Positions 29,280 to 37,347 of a stretch of DNA of 39,609 bases are shown here, piece after piece; position 1 is the stretch's first letter, and each line of letters starts with the position of its first letter. A program made the position numbers and the translations under genes. Source of the stretch: an uncultured Actinomycetes bacterium (GTDB lineage Bacteria > Actinomycetota > Geothermincolia > Geothermincolales > RBG-13-55-18); the NCBI GenBank assembly GCA_937128055.1, contig CAKZMC010000071.1, positions 1-39,609 of the forward strand, in the 5' to 3' direction. A model generated the notes under the pieces. It was not told where the DNA came from. It searched no databases and saw nothing but the letters and a program-made list of their open reading frames with translations.

Positions 29280-31387
29280 GGGTGGAGAGGGTATCCCTGC
29301 GCAACTTCCGCCGCTTCCGGGAGGCGGAGTTCTCCCTGGGGGAGGGGATAAACGTGGTCAAGGGCCCCAACGAGTCCGGCAAGTCCACCCTCCTGCAGGC
29401 GGTTCTCGCCGCTCTCTACTGGAAGGCGGACTCCACCCGCCGCGAGGTAAGGGAGAGCCTGACCTGGGGAGAGAGCGACGGTTTCCGCCTGGAGATCGAG
29501 GGAAGCGTTGCCGGCGAGCGCTTCCGCCTGGTCAAGGATTTCTCCGCGCGCAAGGCCACCCTTACCTGGGAGGACGGCGAGACCTCCGATCCCTCGCGGA
29601 TAGAGGAGCGCGTGCGAGACTGGCTGGGACTGGGGTGCGAGGCCGCCTTCCGCGCCACGGCGGGGATCCGCCAGGACGAGGTGGCGCTCATAGGGGAAGG
29701 CAAGCGGGAGCTGGGTGAGAGCCTCCAGGTGACCGTGTCCGGTTCCCAGGGGGGAAAGGGCGCTTTGCGGGCGCGCGACGCGCTGCGCAAGGAGCTGGCG
29801 GATCTCCTGCGGGGGAAGCGGGGGGCGGCGGCGAAGAACCCGGGCCCGCTGGCGGAGGTGGAGGAAGGGATAGAGATCCTGCAGGCGAGGAGAGAGGAGC
29901 TCGCCCGGGCGGCGGAAGCGCGCCTCGACGCCCGCCGGCGCCTGGCGGAGCTGGACGGGGCATGGGAGGCGACGAGGGAGAGGCTGGAGGTACTGGAAAA
30001 CCTGGCACGGGATTCCCAGGAGCGCCTGGAGATCGAGGAAGACATCCGTGATTTCCACCGCCGCTACGGCCAGCTCGCCTCGGCTGCGGAGCTGCTCGCC
30101 GAGGACGAGGAGCTGGCCGGCCTCGAGGAGACGAAATACGCGGGGGTGAGGGACCTGCTGGAAGGGGGGTGGAGCGAGCTGGGAGACCTGGAGATACGGC
30201 GTGCCGGGCTCGCGGAACAGACGAAGATGATGTGTAAGAAACTGGAAGAAGCCACGGAGGCGCGCCACGCCTCCTGGGCCCCCTGGCTGCTGGTCCTGGG
30301 GGCGACCGCCTTCCTGGTGGGAATAGCCGGCGTCGCGTTCTCCCCCTACCTCCTCCTGCTGGCCCTGCCGGGGGCCACGCTGTTTCTCCTCGCCCTCCTG
30401 CCCGGCGGTTACCTGGATTTCCTGCGGGAGGGGAGGAAGGTGAGGGACCTGCAGGTCCGGGTGGAGGAGCTGGAGGAGAGAAGGCGGGAGCTGGCGGAGG
30501 AGGCGCGCAGGGTGGTTTCCAGGGCAGGCTGCGAGTCTACCGAGGTATTCGACACGCTAAGGGTGGAGTACCTGGAGCTGCGGGCCAGGCGCAAGGAGAT
30601 CGCCGACAAGCTGGAGGTGCTGGTGCCTGACGGCGAGGTATCGGGGTTGGAGGAGAGGGCGCGCAGCCTGGCGGTGGAGGTGGGCATGCGGGAGAGGATG
30701 TTGAAGGAACTGCAAGGCAGGTTCGTGGACCCCGTGCGGCTGCAGGAGGTCCTCCGGGAGAAGGAGGCCTTGCGCCGCAGGCTGGACGGGCTGCGCGAGG
30801 AGCGGGTGCGCTGCGAGGTGGTTCTCTCCGGGGAGGAGGTGGAAGAGGAGCTCCTGCGGGTGGAGGAGGATCTCGCCGAGCTGCACGAGAGGAGGGCCCG
30901 CCTCTCCCGCCGGGCCGAGGCGTTGCAACTGGCCCTGGAATGGTTGGAAAGATCTTCCACGGATACCCTCTCCTCGGTGGCGCGGCGGCTGGAGCGCCTG
31001 GCCGGGGGGTATCTCGAGCGCATCACGGGCGGGAGGTACCGCAAAGTCGTCGTGGACGGGAACACGCTGGACCTTTCCGTGTGGTCGGATGAGAAGGGGG
31101 GGCCTACGGCGCCGGAATCGTTGAGCCGGGGGACGGTGGACCAGTTGTACCTGTCCGCCCGCCTCTCCCTGGTGGAGGTCATCTGCGGGAACCGCAACCC
31201 TCCCCTCCTCCTCGACGACCCCTTCGTGACCTTCGACGGCTACAGGCTGCGCCGCGCCATGGAGCTTCTGCGGGATTATGCCCGCGGCAGGCAGGTGGTC
31301 ATCTTCACCTGCGGGGATGAGTACGATGCCTTCGCCGACCGGGTAGTGGAGTTGGGCCCGTCCCCGGGCGGCGGCGCTTACCTTTAA
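29276..31387 (+). CDS. YhaN-like SbcC-related ATPase with two membrane segments
   Basis: A 703-residue ABC-type ATPase of the SMC/Rad50/SbcC group. Walker A GPNESGKST lies at residues ~30-38, after the usual VSLRNFRRF start. The signature-like SLSRGTVDQLYLSARLSL comes near 613-630 and Walker B PPLLLDDPFVTFDG near 641-654. Coiled-coil arms (~195-325 and ~390-575) flank two hydrophobic helices at ~334-378 (PWLLVLGATAFLVGIAGVAF and LLLLALPGATLFLLALL). Membrane helices in the middle of the coil are known from B. subtilis YhaN, while classical SbcC is longer and has a zinc hook, which is missing. It should work with the nuclease upstream in DNA end processing at the membrane. The third gene begins 9 bp downstream. 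Confidence 0.88.
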   Translation: MRVERVSLRNFRRFREAEFSLGEGINVVKGPNESGKSTLLQAVLAALYWKADSTRREVRESLTWGESDGFRLEIEGSVAGERFRLVKDFSARKATLTWEDGETSDPSRIEERVRDWLGLGCEAAFRATAGIRQDEVALIGEGKRELGESLQVTVSGSQGGKGALRARDALRKELADLLRGKRGAAAKNPGPLAEVEEGIEILQARREELARAAEARLDARRRLAELDGAWEATRERLEVLENLARDSQERLEIEEDIRDFHRRYGQLASAAELLAEDEELAGLEETKYAGVRDLLEGGWSELGDLEIRRAGLAEQTKMMCKKLEEATEARHASWAPWLLVLGATAFLVGIAGVAFSPYLLLLALPGATLFLLALLPGGYLDFLREGRKVRDLQVRVEELEERRRELAEEARRVVSRAGCESTEVFDTLRVEYLELRARRKEIADKLEVLVPDGEVSGLEERARSLAVEVGMRERMLKELQGRFVDPVRLQEVLREKEALRRRLDGLREERVRCEVVLSGEEVEEELLRVEEDLAELHERRARLSRRAEALQLALEWLERSSTDTLSSVARRLERLAGGYLERITGGRYRKVVVDGNTLDLSVWSDEKGGPTAPESLSRGTVDQLYLSARLSLVEVICGNRNPPLLLDDPFVTFDGYRLRRAMELLRDYARGRQVVIFTCGDEYDAFADRVVELGPSPGGGAYL

Positions 31388-31396
31388 GAAAAGGCG

Positions 31397-31912
31397 ATGA
31401 ACCTGCGGGAGCGCTTCGAGGACTACCGGCAGCGGATCCACTTCAGCGACCTGGACCTGGCCTCCAGGGCCGTGGCCTTGCTGTGGCTGGATATCTTCCG
31501 CGAGCGCGTGATGCGCAACTGCTTTCCGAGCGCGGGCTCTCGCAGCCTGCTGCGCGAGGTGGGGGAGGTGATCGACTCCACCTTCATGGAGGGCTATATA
31601 CTGGCCCGGGCGGCCTACGACCGGGGCGCCGGTAGCGTCACCTTCACCGACCCCGCCCGTCCGGGCTCGGTGGAAGCGGGCGTGGAGAAGTTGCGCCTCA
31701 TGTACGAGGAGGAGGTGGTGAGCGCGTCCCCCTTCGCCGGCGAACCCCTGGGCGTCGAGGCCCTCGCCGAAGCCCTGGTGCGCGAGATCGCCTACGGCCC
31801 GCGCCTGATCATGCTGGAGGAGAGGGAACTCCTGAAGGTCCACCTGGTCTACGCCTTGTGGGCCGGATACAGGCTGGCCGGTTTCGAGAGGAAATTGAGC
31901 TCCGGCGGGTAG
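31397..31912 (+). CDS. Unknown helical protein in the YhaO/YhaN-like operon
   Basis: A 171-residue protein that I do not recognise. It looks largely helical, with no membrane segment, signal peptide or zinc-binding cluster. Visible blocks are RFEDYRQRIHFSDLDLASRAVALLWLDIFRERV, then EVIDSTFMEGYILARAAYDRG, and near the end LLKVHLVYALWAGYRLAGFERKL. The ATG is 9 bp after the ATPase stop with AAAAGG very close to it, so co-translation with that gene is likely. This suggests a function linked to the nuclease/ATPase pair, perhaps as an accessory subunit. The reading frame is intact and codon use matches its neighbours, so it is a real gene. Confidence 0.75.
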   Translation: MNLRERFEDYRQRIHFSDLDLASRAVALLWLDIFRERVMRNCFPSAGSRSLLREVGEVIDSTFMEGYILARAAYDRGAGSVTFTDPARPGSVEAGVEKLRLMYEEEVVSASPFAGEPLGVEALAEALVREIAYGPRLIMLEERELLKVHLVYALWAGYRLAGFERKLSSGG

Positions 31913-32020
31913 CCGCGTGTGAGAGAATATGTTAGCGCAGGCGATCGGGCGGGCCGCGGTGCGGGGACCGGTCGCGGGCGCGCGACGCCGGGAGTAGACG
32001 TTTCACGTCGAGGAGGGCAC

Positions 32021-32593
32021 ATGGAAAAGATTGTAAAGAAGCCATCCACGCTCTTCCTGCCCAAGCCGGTGGTCCTCGTCACCACCGCTCATGCCGGGAG
32101 GGACAACGTGATGACCGCCGCCTGGGTGAACATGGTGTGCATGGAGCCGCCGCAGATGGCGGTAGCCGTGCGGGAGAGCCGCTTCACCCACGAGCTGCTG
32201 CAGGCCAGCGGCGAGTTCGCCATCAACGTCCCCTCCCAGGGCCTCTGGCGCGCGGTGGACCTCTGCGGCATGGTCTCGGGGCGTGACCAGGACAAGTTCT
32301 CGCTGGCGGGGTTGACGCGCGAGCGCGCGAGGGAGGTCGCCGCTCCCCTGGTGGCGGAATGTCCCCTGAACCTGGAATGCAGGGTGACCGCGCGCCTGCC
32401 CCTCGGATCGCACACCCTTTTCGTGGGAGAGGTGCTGGCCGTGCACCTGGACCGGGAGTGCCAGGGGGAGAAGGGGTCCATCCGGGTGGAGAAAGCCCGG
32501 CCCTACGTGCTCAACCAGCGGGAATACTGGTCCATGGGGGAGAGGCTGGGCGGCTACGGGGACACGGCGGCGGAGCTGGAGGTCATCCCGTGA
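32021..32593 (+). CDS. Flavin reductase-like (flavoredoxin) protein
   Basis: About 190 residues. ATG at 32021 ([22 protein letters not shown]) has GAGGAGG 4-5 nt upstream; the longer track frame is leader. The family pattern is clear: PVVLVTT, then [22 protein letters not shown] for the FMN-binding strand, [19 protein letters not shown] and [13 protein letters not shown]. Members bind FMN non-covalently and act as NAD(P)H:flavin reductases or flavoredoxins, common in anaerobes. The C-terminal [15 protein letters not shown] is also typical. Its stop overlaps the next gene's GTG, so the two genes are coupled, though no functional link is obvious. It begins about 110 bp after the unknown gene at 31397. 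Confidence 0.88.
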   Translation: MEKIVKKPSTLFLPKPVVLVTTAHAGRDNVMTAAWVNMVCMEPPQMAVAVRESRFTHELLQASGEFAINVPSQGLWRAVDLCGMVSGRDQDKFSLAGLTRERAREVAAPLVAECPLNLECRVTARLPLGSHTLFVGEVLAVHLDRECQGEKGSIRVEKARPYVLNQREYWSMGERLGGYGDTAAELEVIP

Positions 32594-33252
32594 GAGGCGA
32601 GATGCGGCATGCGGGCTGCAGGGAGGCATGGTACCGCCTGCGCTTTTCCCTCTCCCACCCCGCGGTGCGTTACCACCAGTGGCAGCTGCGGCGCGGGGGC
32701 GTGGTCTGCGGGCCCTACGTATGGATCTCAGCGCGCCCCGATGTGGCCCTCGCCGGCGAGTCCACCTGCAGCATCGGGGACGGGACCTTCATCCCCTCCA
32801 CCGTGCAGATCCGGGGGAACGACCGCGGGCGCATCGTCATCGGCGAGCGCTGCTCCCTGGACACCCTGGCCCGCCTCTTCGCGGCCAACGACGCCACCCT
32901 GCTGCTGGAGGAGAACGTGGCCATCGGCCCCTATAACATCATCAACGCCTTCGACGACTGCACCATACGCCGCAATTCCATGCTGGGGCCTTACGTGAAC
33001 ATCAACTGCGCCGACCACGGCACGGAGATCGGGGAACCCATGCGCTTCCAGGAGGGCACCTATGGCCCGGTGGTCATCGAGGAGGACTGCTGGATAGGCT
33101 CCCACGCCGTCATCCTCAAGGGGGTCACCGTCGGGACGGGGGCGGTGGTGGCCGCGGGCGCGGTGGTCACCGGCGACGTGCCGCCCTTCGCCATCGTGGC
33201 CGGGGTGCCCGCCAGGGTGATAGGCGACCGCCGGGAAAAGGAGCGGGAATGA
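32590..33252 (+). CDS. Hexapeptide-repeat acyltransferase
   Basis: About 220 residues. GTG at 32590 overlaps the upstream TGA and has GGAGG exactly 7 nt before it, so it is preferred over the ATG at 32602 and far over the track start. Left-handed beta helix turns run through the whole chain: [77 protein letters not shown], then [36 protein letters not shown] and [10 protein letters not shown]. This is the galactoside/maltose O-acetyltransferase type; the His in [12 protein letters not shown] may be the catalytic base. The acceptor is unknown. It is far from the main polysaccharide locus but might still modify surface sugars. Confidence 0.83.
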   Translation: MRGEMRHAGCREAWYRLRFSLSHPAVRYHQWQLRRGGVVCGPYVWISARPDVALAGESTCSIGDGTFIPSTVQIRGNDRGRIVIGERCSLDTLARLFAANDATLLLEENVAIGPYNIINAFDDCTIRRNSMLGPYVNINCADHGTEIGEPMRFQEGTYGPVVIEEDCWIGSHAVILKGVTVGTGAVVAAGAVVTGDVPPFAIVAGVPARVIGDRREKERE

Positions 33253-33290
33253 GCCGGGCCGCGTGCCCGCGCCGCCGGTGGCGGTAGGTT

Positions 33291-34772
33291 TCAGTATTCC
33301 TTGGGGCGCATGTCCAGGACGCGGTAGGCCTTGAGGGCCACCACGGGATCGTAGATGTCCTCCATGGGCACGAACTCCACCTTGGCCCGCATCTCCACCG
33401 CGGTGATCAGTTTGCTCTGGATCTCCTGCTCCAGCCGGGCCGTGTCGCACCCCTCTTCCGGCGAGACCTTCACCACCAGCTCGTCCGGGGAGTAGGGGTC
33501 GGCCAGGTCACGCTTGGTGAAGATGATCTGGTACTCCTTGACCCCCGGCGTGTTGGCCACCTCGTCGCGCAGGACCTCAGGGTTGATGAGGGTGCCCTTG
33601 AGGTTCACCAGCTCCGAGGTGCGGGTGGCGTAGGTGCTGCCCACGGCGATGACTATCCTCTCCGTGTTGCGGCCGCAGTGGGGGCAGGTCTCGTGGGTCA
33701 TGGCGCCCAGGTCGCCGATGACGTAACGCAGCAGGACGGTGCCGCGCCGGTTGAGGTGGGTTATGCAGATCAGGCCGCGTTCCCCGTCCGGCAGCCGCCT
33801 CCCCGTCTCCCCGTCGACTATCTCGAAGAAATAGAGGTCGGGCGCGGGGTTGTGGCAGCCGCTGAAGTCGGTGCATTCGGGCATGGCGCCCTGCATCTCG
33901 GTGAACCCGTAGGAGTTGCTGATGAAGGGGTCCTCCGCGCCCATGTTCATGAGCCGCCGCCGCATGTCGTCGCGCATCCCCCTGGGGCACGCCTCCCCCA
34001 GGGCCTGGATGTGTTTGGTGGCGGAGAAATCACGTCCCTCTTCCTCCGCCCGCATGATGAGGCGGCGGATGAAGCTGGCGATGCCCAGCCATACCTCGGC
34101 CCGGCCCTTCTCGATGAGGTCGATGGCGTAATCCAGGGAGCGGTGCACGGGGAATTCCGGGTAGGTCATGCCCGTGCACCCGTACATGGAGAGGGCGCCC
34201 AGCCCCATCATGCCGATGTCCCGCGCGCGGAAGAAACCGATGTGGGGGACGGGCCCCAGGGGAAAGAGGTTTATGCCCCTGGCGTAGGGCGGGAAGCCCC
34301 CCAGCTTAATGCCGCGGAAGATCATCTGCCAGATGCCGTGCGCGTCGTGCACCGTGTTCCAGAAAGGGGTGGGCACGCCGGTGGTGGAACCGGTGGTGTA
34401 GGTCACCTCGAAGATCCAGTCATAGAGGTTGGGGCTGGAGGGTTTAAGCTTGAAGGAATCGGGATCGGCCATGTAGTCTCTCTTGTGCGTTAAAGGGATT
34501 TTTTCCAGATCATCCAGGGACTGGATATCACCCGGCTCGATGCCCGCTTCCGCGAAGACCCGCTTGTAGTAATCGTGCCCGTCCCATACCCACTCCATCT
34601 GGCGCCTGAAAAGCCTCTCGCGCGCTTCCCTCATCTTTTCCGGGGGCCAGAAGCACGGATCGTCGTCGTCGCGGTAGAGCGGGATGCTCTCGAGGTAACG
34701 GCGGGTGTTCTCCGGCGTCACCGGCGCCTTTTCATGGCTGCCGTCTTCCCTGGGAATATAAAGAACGCTCAT
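33291..34772 (-). CDS. PaaK-like adenylate-forming ligase (phenylacetate-CoA ligase / F390 synthetase family)
   Basis: About 493 residues. ATG at 34772 (MSVLYIPREDGSHEK) has AGGGGGT 6 nt upstream; the earlier 142 track residues lie upstream of the promoter. The AMP-binding P-loop is YTTGSTTGVPTPFW (residues ~120-133), followed later by SNSYGFTEMQGAMPE, then RRGTVLLRYVIGDLGAMTHETCPHCGRNTERI and the C-terminal small domain VNLKGTLINPEVLRDEV. The CPHCGR pair is usual for the PaaK/CapK family. The enzyme should activate a carboxylic acid as acyl-AMP, then form a CoA thioester or another product; the acid cannot be read. It is alone on its strand, with a readable promoter and palindrome, so it may be regulated by its own ligand sensor. 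Confidence 0.88.
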   Translation of the reverse strand: MSVLYIPREDGSHEKAPVTPENTRRYLESIPLYRDDDDPCFWPPEKMREARERLFRRQMEWVWDGHDYYKRVFAEAGIEPGDIQSLDDLEKIPLTHKRDYMADPDSFKLKPSSPNLYDWIFEVTYTTGSTTGVPTPFWNTVHDAHGIWQMIFRGIKLGGFPPYARGINLFPLGPVPHIGFFRARDIGMMGLGALSMYGCTGMTYPEFPVHRSLDYAIDLIEKGRAEVWLGIASFIRRLIMRAEEEGRDFSATKHIQALGEACPRGMRDDMRRRLMNMGAEDPFISNSYGFTEMQGAMPECTDFSGCHNPAPDLYFFEIVDGETGRRLPDGERGLICITHLNRRGTVLLRYVIGDLGAMTHETCPHCGRNTERIVIAVGSTYATRTSELVNLKGTLINPEVLRDEVANTPGVKEYQIIFTKRDLADPYSPDELVVKVSPEEGCDTARLEQEIQSKLITAVEMRAKVEFVPMEDIYDPVVALKAYRVLDMRPKEY

Positions 34773-34899
34773 GTCAGTACCCCCTGTCTTCTCCGTGTTC
34801 CTCCGTCCCTGCTTGCTCGCGCATCCAGGAGGGGGACTCGGTGAAAAGCGCAAGCAAAGGATTTCTTTACGCCCCGTGCGATGCCTTTGCAGCCCTAAC

Positions 34900-34910
34900 C
34901 ATCCTGGATG
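34900..34910. promoter_or_regulatory. Palindrome at the ligase transcription start
   Basis: CATCC-T-GGATG, a 5-bp inverted repeat around one base, centred a few bases downstream of the -10 box on the minus strand. It could be an operator, but the arms are short. Confidence 0.3.
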
Positions 34911-34915
34911 TTGCA

Positions 34916-34945
34916 ATTTTAGCCCGGGCGGCGGGAGTATTACAA
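34916..34945 (-). promoter_or_regulatory. Promoter of the PaaK-like ligase gene
   Basis: On the minus strand TTGTAA (34940-34945), an 18-bp spacer, and TAAAAT (34916-34921). The -10 matches five of six and the -35 four of six. Transcription would start near 34909, leaving a leader of about 135 nt before the ATG at 34772. Confidence 0.55.
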
Positions 34946-35169
34946 CCGCGGCGAGGCGGCTCCCTCCGGCCCGTATAGGCCCTGGGAGCGCCTGCCGGGA
35001 GCGCGTAGCCCCGGCGGGGGAGCGGGGAACGCGTGTCCGCGGCGGGATGCCGGGATCGAGGGGCGGGTCCACTGCGGTTCGCGGCCTGCCGGCCCGCGGG
35101 ACGCGGCCTTTTCCCCGCAGCGTCGCGCGGGTGAAACCGCGCTCCCGCAAACAACGGGTGGCGTGCGCG

Positions 35170-37347
35170 TCAGCGGACGCCGGCGAGAGAGAGGACAAAA
35201 CCCTCGATGAGCCCGCCGGTGAGCCCTATGTGGGCAGGGTCGATTTTGTTGTAGCTGTCGCGCGGGGTATGGTACCAGGGGTCGTCCTTCACCTCCAGCC
35301 AGACGGCGGGCAGGCCTGCGTTCTCGAAGGGCTCATGGTCCGAGTAGCTCCCGCTCTTCATGTAGGGAAGGTGGGTTCCCGTGCGCGCGGCGTAGGAAAG
35401 GAGCGAGTTGCACAGGTCCATGGGCCCTATTCCCATGGTGCGGGCGTAAAGCTGCTGGCCCACCCCCACCATGTCCACGATTATGGCGCCACGCAACCGC
35501 TGCCTGATCTCGAGGGTAAGGTTGGCCACGTAATAGCGCGACCCGAAATGGTGGAGGTCCGTGCCGTCCACCAGCCTCTCCTCGCCGCCGAAGAGGACGA
35601 AGGTCACCTGCATGTCGGCGAAAGGTCCCTGCTCCGCCAGGCAGCGGGCGAGCTCGAGCACCACCGCGGTCCCCGAGCCGTTGTCGTTGGCCCCCGGGCT
35701 GCCGGTGCCGCCCTTGGTGTCGTAGTGGGCGCCGATGACCAGGATGGGGGTGGACGGGCCGGGATGGGCGGCGTCCAGCGTGGCCACCACGTTGCGGGTG
35801 ATGGCGCCGTTGGGAAGCGGCACCTCCTGCACGGCGGGCAGGTAACCGTAACCCTGTAACGTCGAGGCTATGTAGCCGGCTGCGGCGGCCTCTCCCGCCG
35901 TTCCCTCCACGCGGGTGCCTATGCCCAGGCTCAGGTCGCGTATGTGCCGCATGGCGTTGGCCACCTCGAAGTCCGCGCCGGGGAAGTAGAGGGGGCGCTC
36001 CGCCACCACCGGCTCCTGTGACGTGACCTCGAGGGAGACGTCGCGCCCCTTGGGCACCTGGCGGAAGACGTCTATGGTGAAGCGGGAACGCGGGGGGATA
36101 ACGTATTCCTTCGTGACCGTCTCGTCCCAGCCCAGGATGTAGTCCACCTCCACCGTCGCTTCTCCATGCCCGGGGTTGAGCAGGCAGAGGTACTCATGGA
36201 AACCGGGGCGGGTGGTCCCCTCCGCCAGCAGCCAGCGCTTGCCCGCGGATTCCACCCCCAGGGAAACGTGGCCTCCCCGGCAGACGCCGCGGTAGTCGAA
36301 GTACATGGGACGCTCGGCCAGGAAGGGGTCGGGCGCGCTTGCCTCGATGGACACGTTGCGGCCGCTTCCCACCAGCGCGTTGATATTGAGGGTGTGGCGC
36401 CGGTGGGGATCCAGGTGCAGGTGGAACGACTGCTCCGCCCCGTCCTCGAAGAGGCAGTTCAGGGTGACGTCGGTTCCGTCCGGGTCGCCGTCTCCGGGCA
36501 GGTAGAGGCTCAGCCATTCCTCGAAACCCGGCCCCGTGTACCCTTCCGCGAAGAGGAAGCTCCTGCGCGGCTCCGCCAGCCCCGCGGATGCATGCCCTCC
36601 CGGCCACGCGTTACGGTAGTTGAAATACATGACCCGCTCGCAGCAGACCGGCCCGTCCGCCCGCACCCGCGTGGCGACGTCGTGCCCGCCGCCCGCCACC
36701 GCGTTGACCAGCACCGTGCGGCGCGCGCCGGGCGGGAGCGGCACCGGGCAGGCGACGACACGCCCGTCCTCCAGGGCGAAGGAAAGCGTGGCCGCCGTCT
36801 GCGCCTCGCCTGGGTTGGCCAGGAGTATCCATTCCTCGAAGCCCGGGCGCGTGCAGCCTTCCGCGAAATACCATGAAGCGGCGAGCGATTCCGTCCCTCC
36901 TCCGACGGTGCACCCCCTCCACCTCCCGCGGTAGCTGAAGTACATGGGGCGTTCGGCCACCACGGGCAGGCCGCTGTGCAGGTGCAGCGAAACCTCGCGG
37001 TTCTCCCCCGCCACCTGGTTTATGTTCAGGGTGGTGCGGGAGCGGGGCGCGAGGGGGAAGGACGCGGTGCGCGGCGAGCCCTCGTTGTAGAGCAGCCGGA
37101 GGTCAAGGGAGGACCATGCCTCCTCCGGGTTGAAGACGCAGAGCCATTCCTGGAACCCGGCGCCGGTGTAGCCCTCCGCGAAGTACCAGTCGGTGGCGGC
37201 GCCGGCGCGGGCCTCCCCGCAGAAGCCGTCCCCGGAGGCCGGGAAGGCGGGCGATGCCGGAAGGAGCGGGCAGAGGGAGAGGCAGAACAGCAGGGCGGCC
37301 GCGGCTGCCGGCAGCAAATCCCATCTGCCGCCGCGGCCCTTCCTCAC
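35170..37347 (-). CDS. Secreted M28 peptidase with four N-terminal surface repeat modules
   Basis: About 725 residues. GTG at 37347 overlaps the upstream TGA as GTGA and has GGGAGG 7 nt before it. It also makes MRKGRGGRW plus a hydrophobic stretch, a clean signal peptide (~1-40), which the longer track frame would spoil. Residues ~54-470 hold four copies of a ~105-residue beta module, each opening with a W/F(Y/L)(F/L)AEG...GFxE(W/Y)L block and closing near AERPMYF-YRG (DUF5719-like, as I recall it). The end is a zinc aminopeptidase of family M28 with its metal ligands: GAHYDTKGG, GANDNGSG, FGGEERL, IIVDMVG and WYHTPRDSYNKID. It probably trims peptides outside the cell, with the repeats as a wall or surface-binding arm. 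Confidence 0.88.
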   Translation of the reverse strand: MRKGRGGRWDLLPAAAAALLFCLSLCPLLPASPAFPASGDGFCGEARAGAATDWYFAEGYTGAGFQEWLCVFNPEEAWSSLDLRLLYNEGSPRTASFPLAPRSRTTLNINQVAGENREVSLHLHSGLPVVAERPMYFSYRGRWRGCTVGGGTESLAASWYFAEGCTRPGFEEWILLANPGEAQTAATLSFALEDGRVVACPVPLPPGARRTVLVNAVAGGGHDVATRVRADGPVCCERVMYFNYRNAWPGGHASAGLAEPRRSFLFAEGYTGPGFEEWLSLYLPGDGDPDGTDVTLNCLFEDGAEQSFHLHLDPHRRHTLNINALVGSGRNVSIEASAPDPFLAERPMYFDYRGVCRGGHVSLGVESAGKRWLLAEGTTRPGFHEYLCLLNPGHGEATVEVDYILGWDETVTKEYVIPPRSRFTIDVFRQVPKGRDVSLEVTSQEPVVAERPLYFPGADFEVANAMRHIRDLSLGIGTRVEGTAGEAAAAGYIASTLQGYGYLPAVQEVPLPNGAITRNVVATLDAAHPGPSTPILVIGAHYDTKGGTGSPGANDNGSGTAVVLELARCLAEQGPFADMQVTFVLFGGEERLVDGTDLHHFGSRYYVANLTLEIRQRLRGAIIVDMVGVGQQLYARTMGIGPMDLCNSLLSYAARTGTHLPYMKSGSYSDHEPFENAGLPAVWLEVKDDPWYHTPRDSYNKIDPAHIGLTGGLIEGFVLSLAGVR

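Larger units (their letters stand above)
34773..35169. other. Intergenic region with the ligase promoter
   Basis: About 400 bp between the ligase and the peptidase genes, both leftward. No gene is seen. It holds the promoter of the ligase (34916-34945) and a palindrome (34900-34910), described separately. The rest is GC-rich and featureless. The 95- and 89-residue frames here are shadows. Confidence 0.5.

Noticed and set aside
28152-31387. Classical SbcCD exonuclease pair
   Set aside because: The ATPase is too short, lacks a zinc hook and has two membrane helices in the coil, so a YhaO/YhaN-like label fits better.
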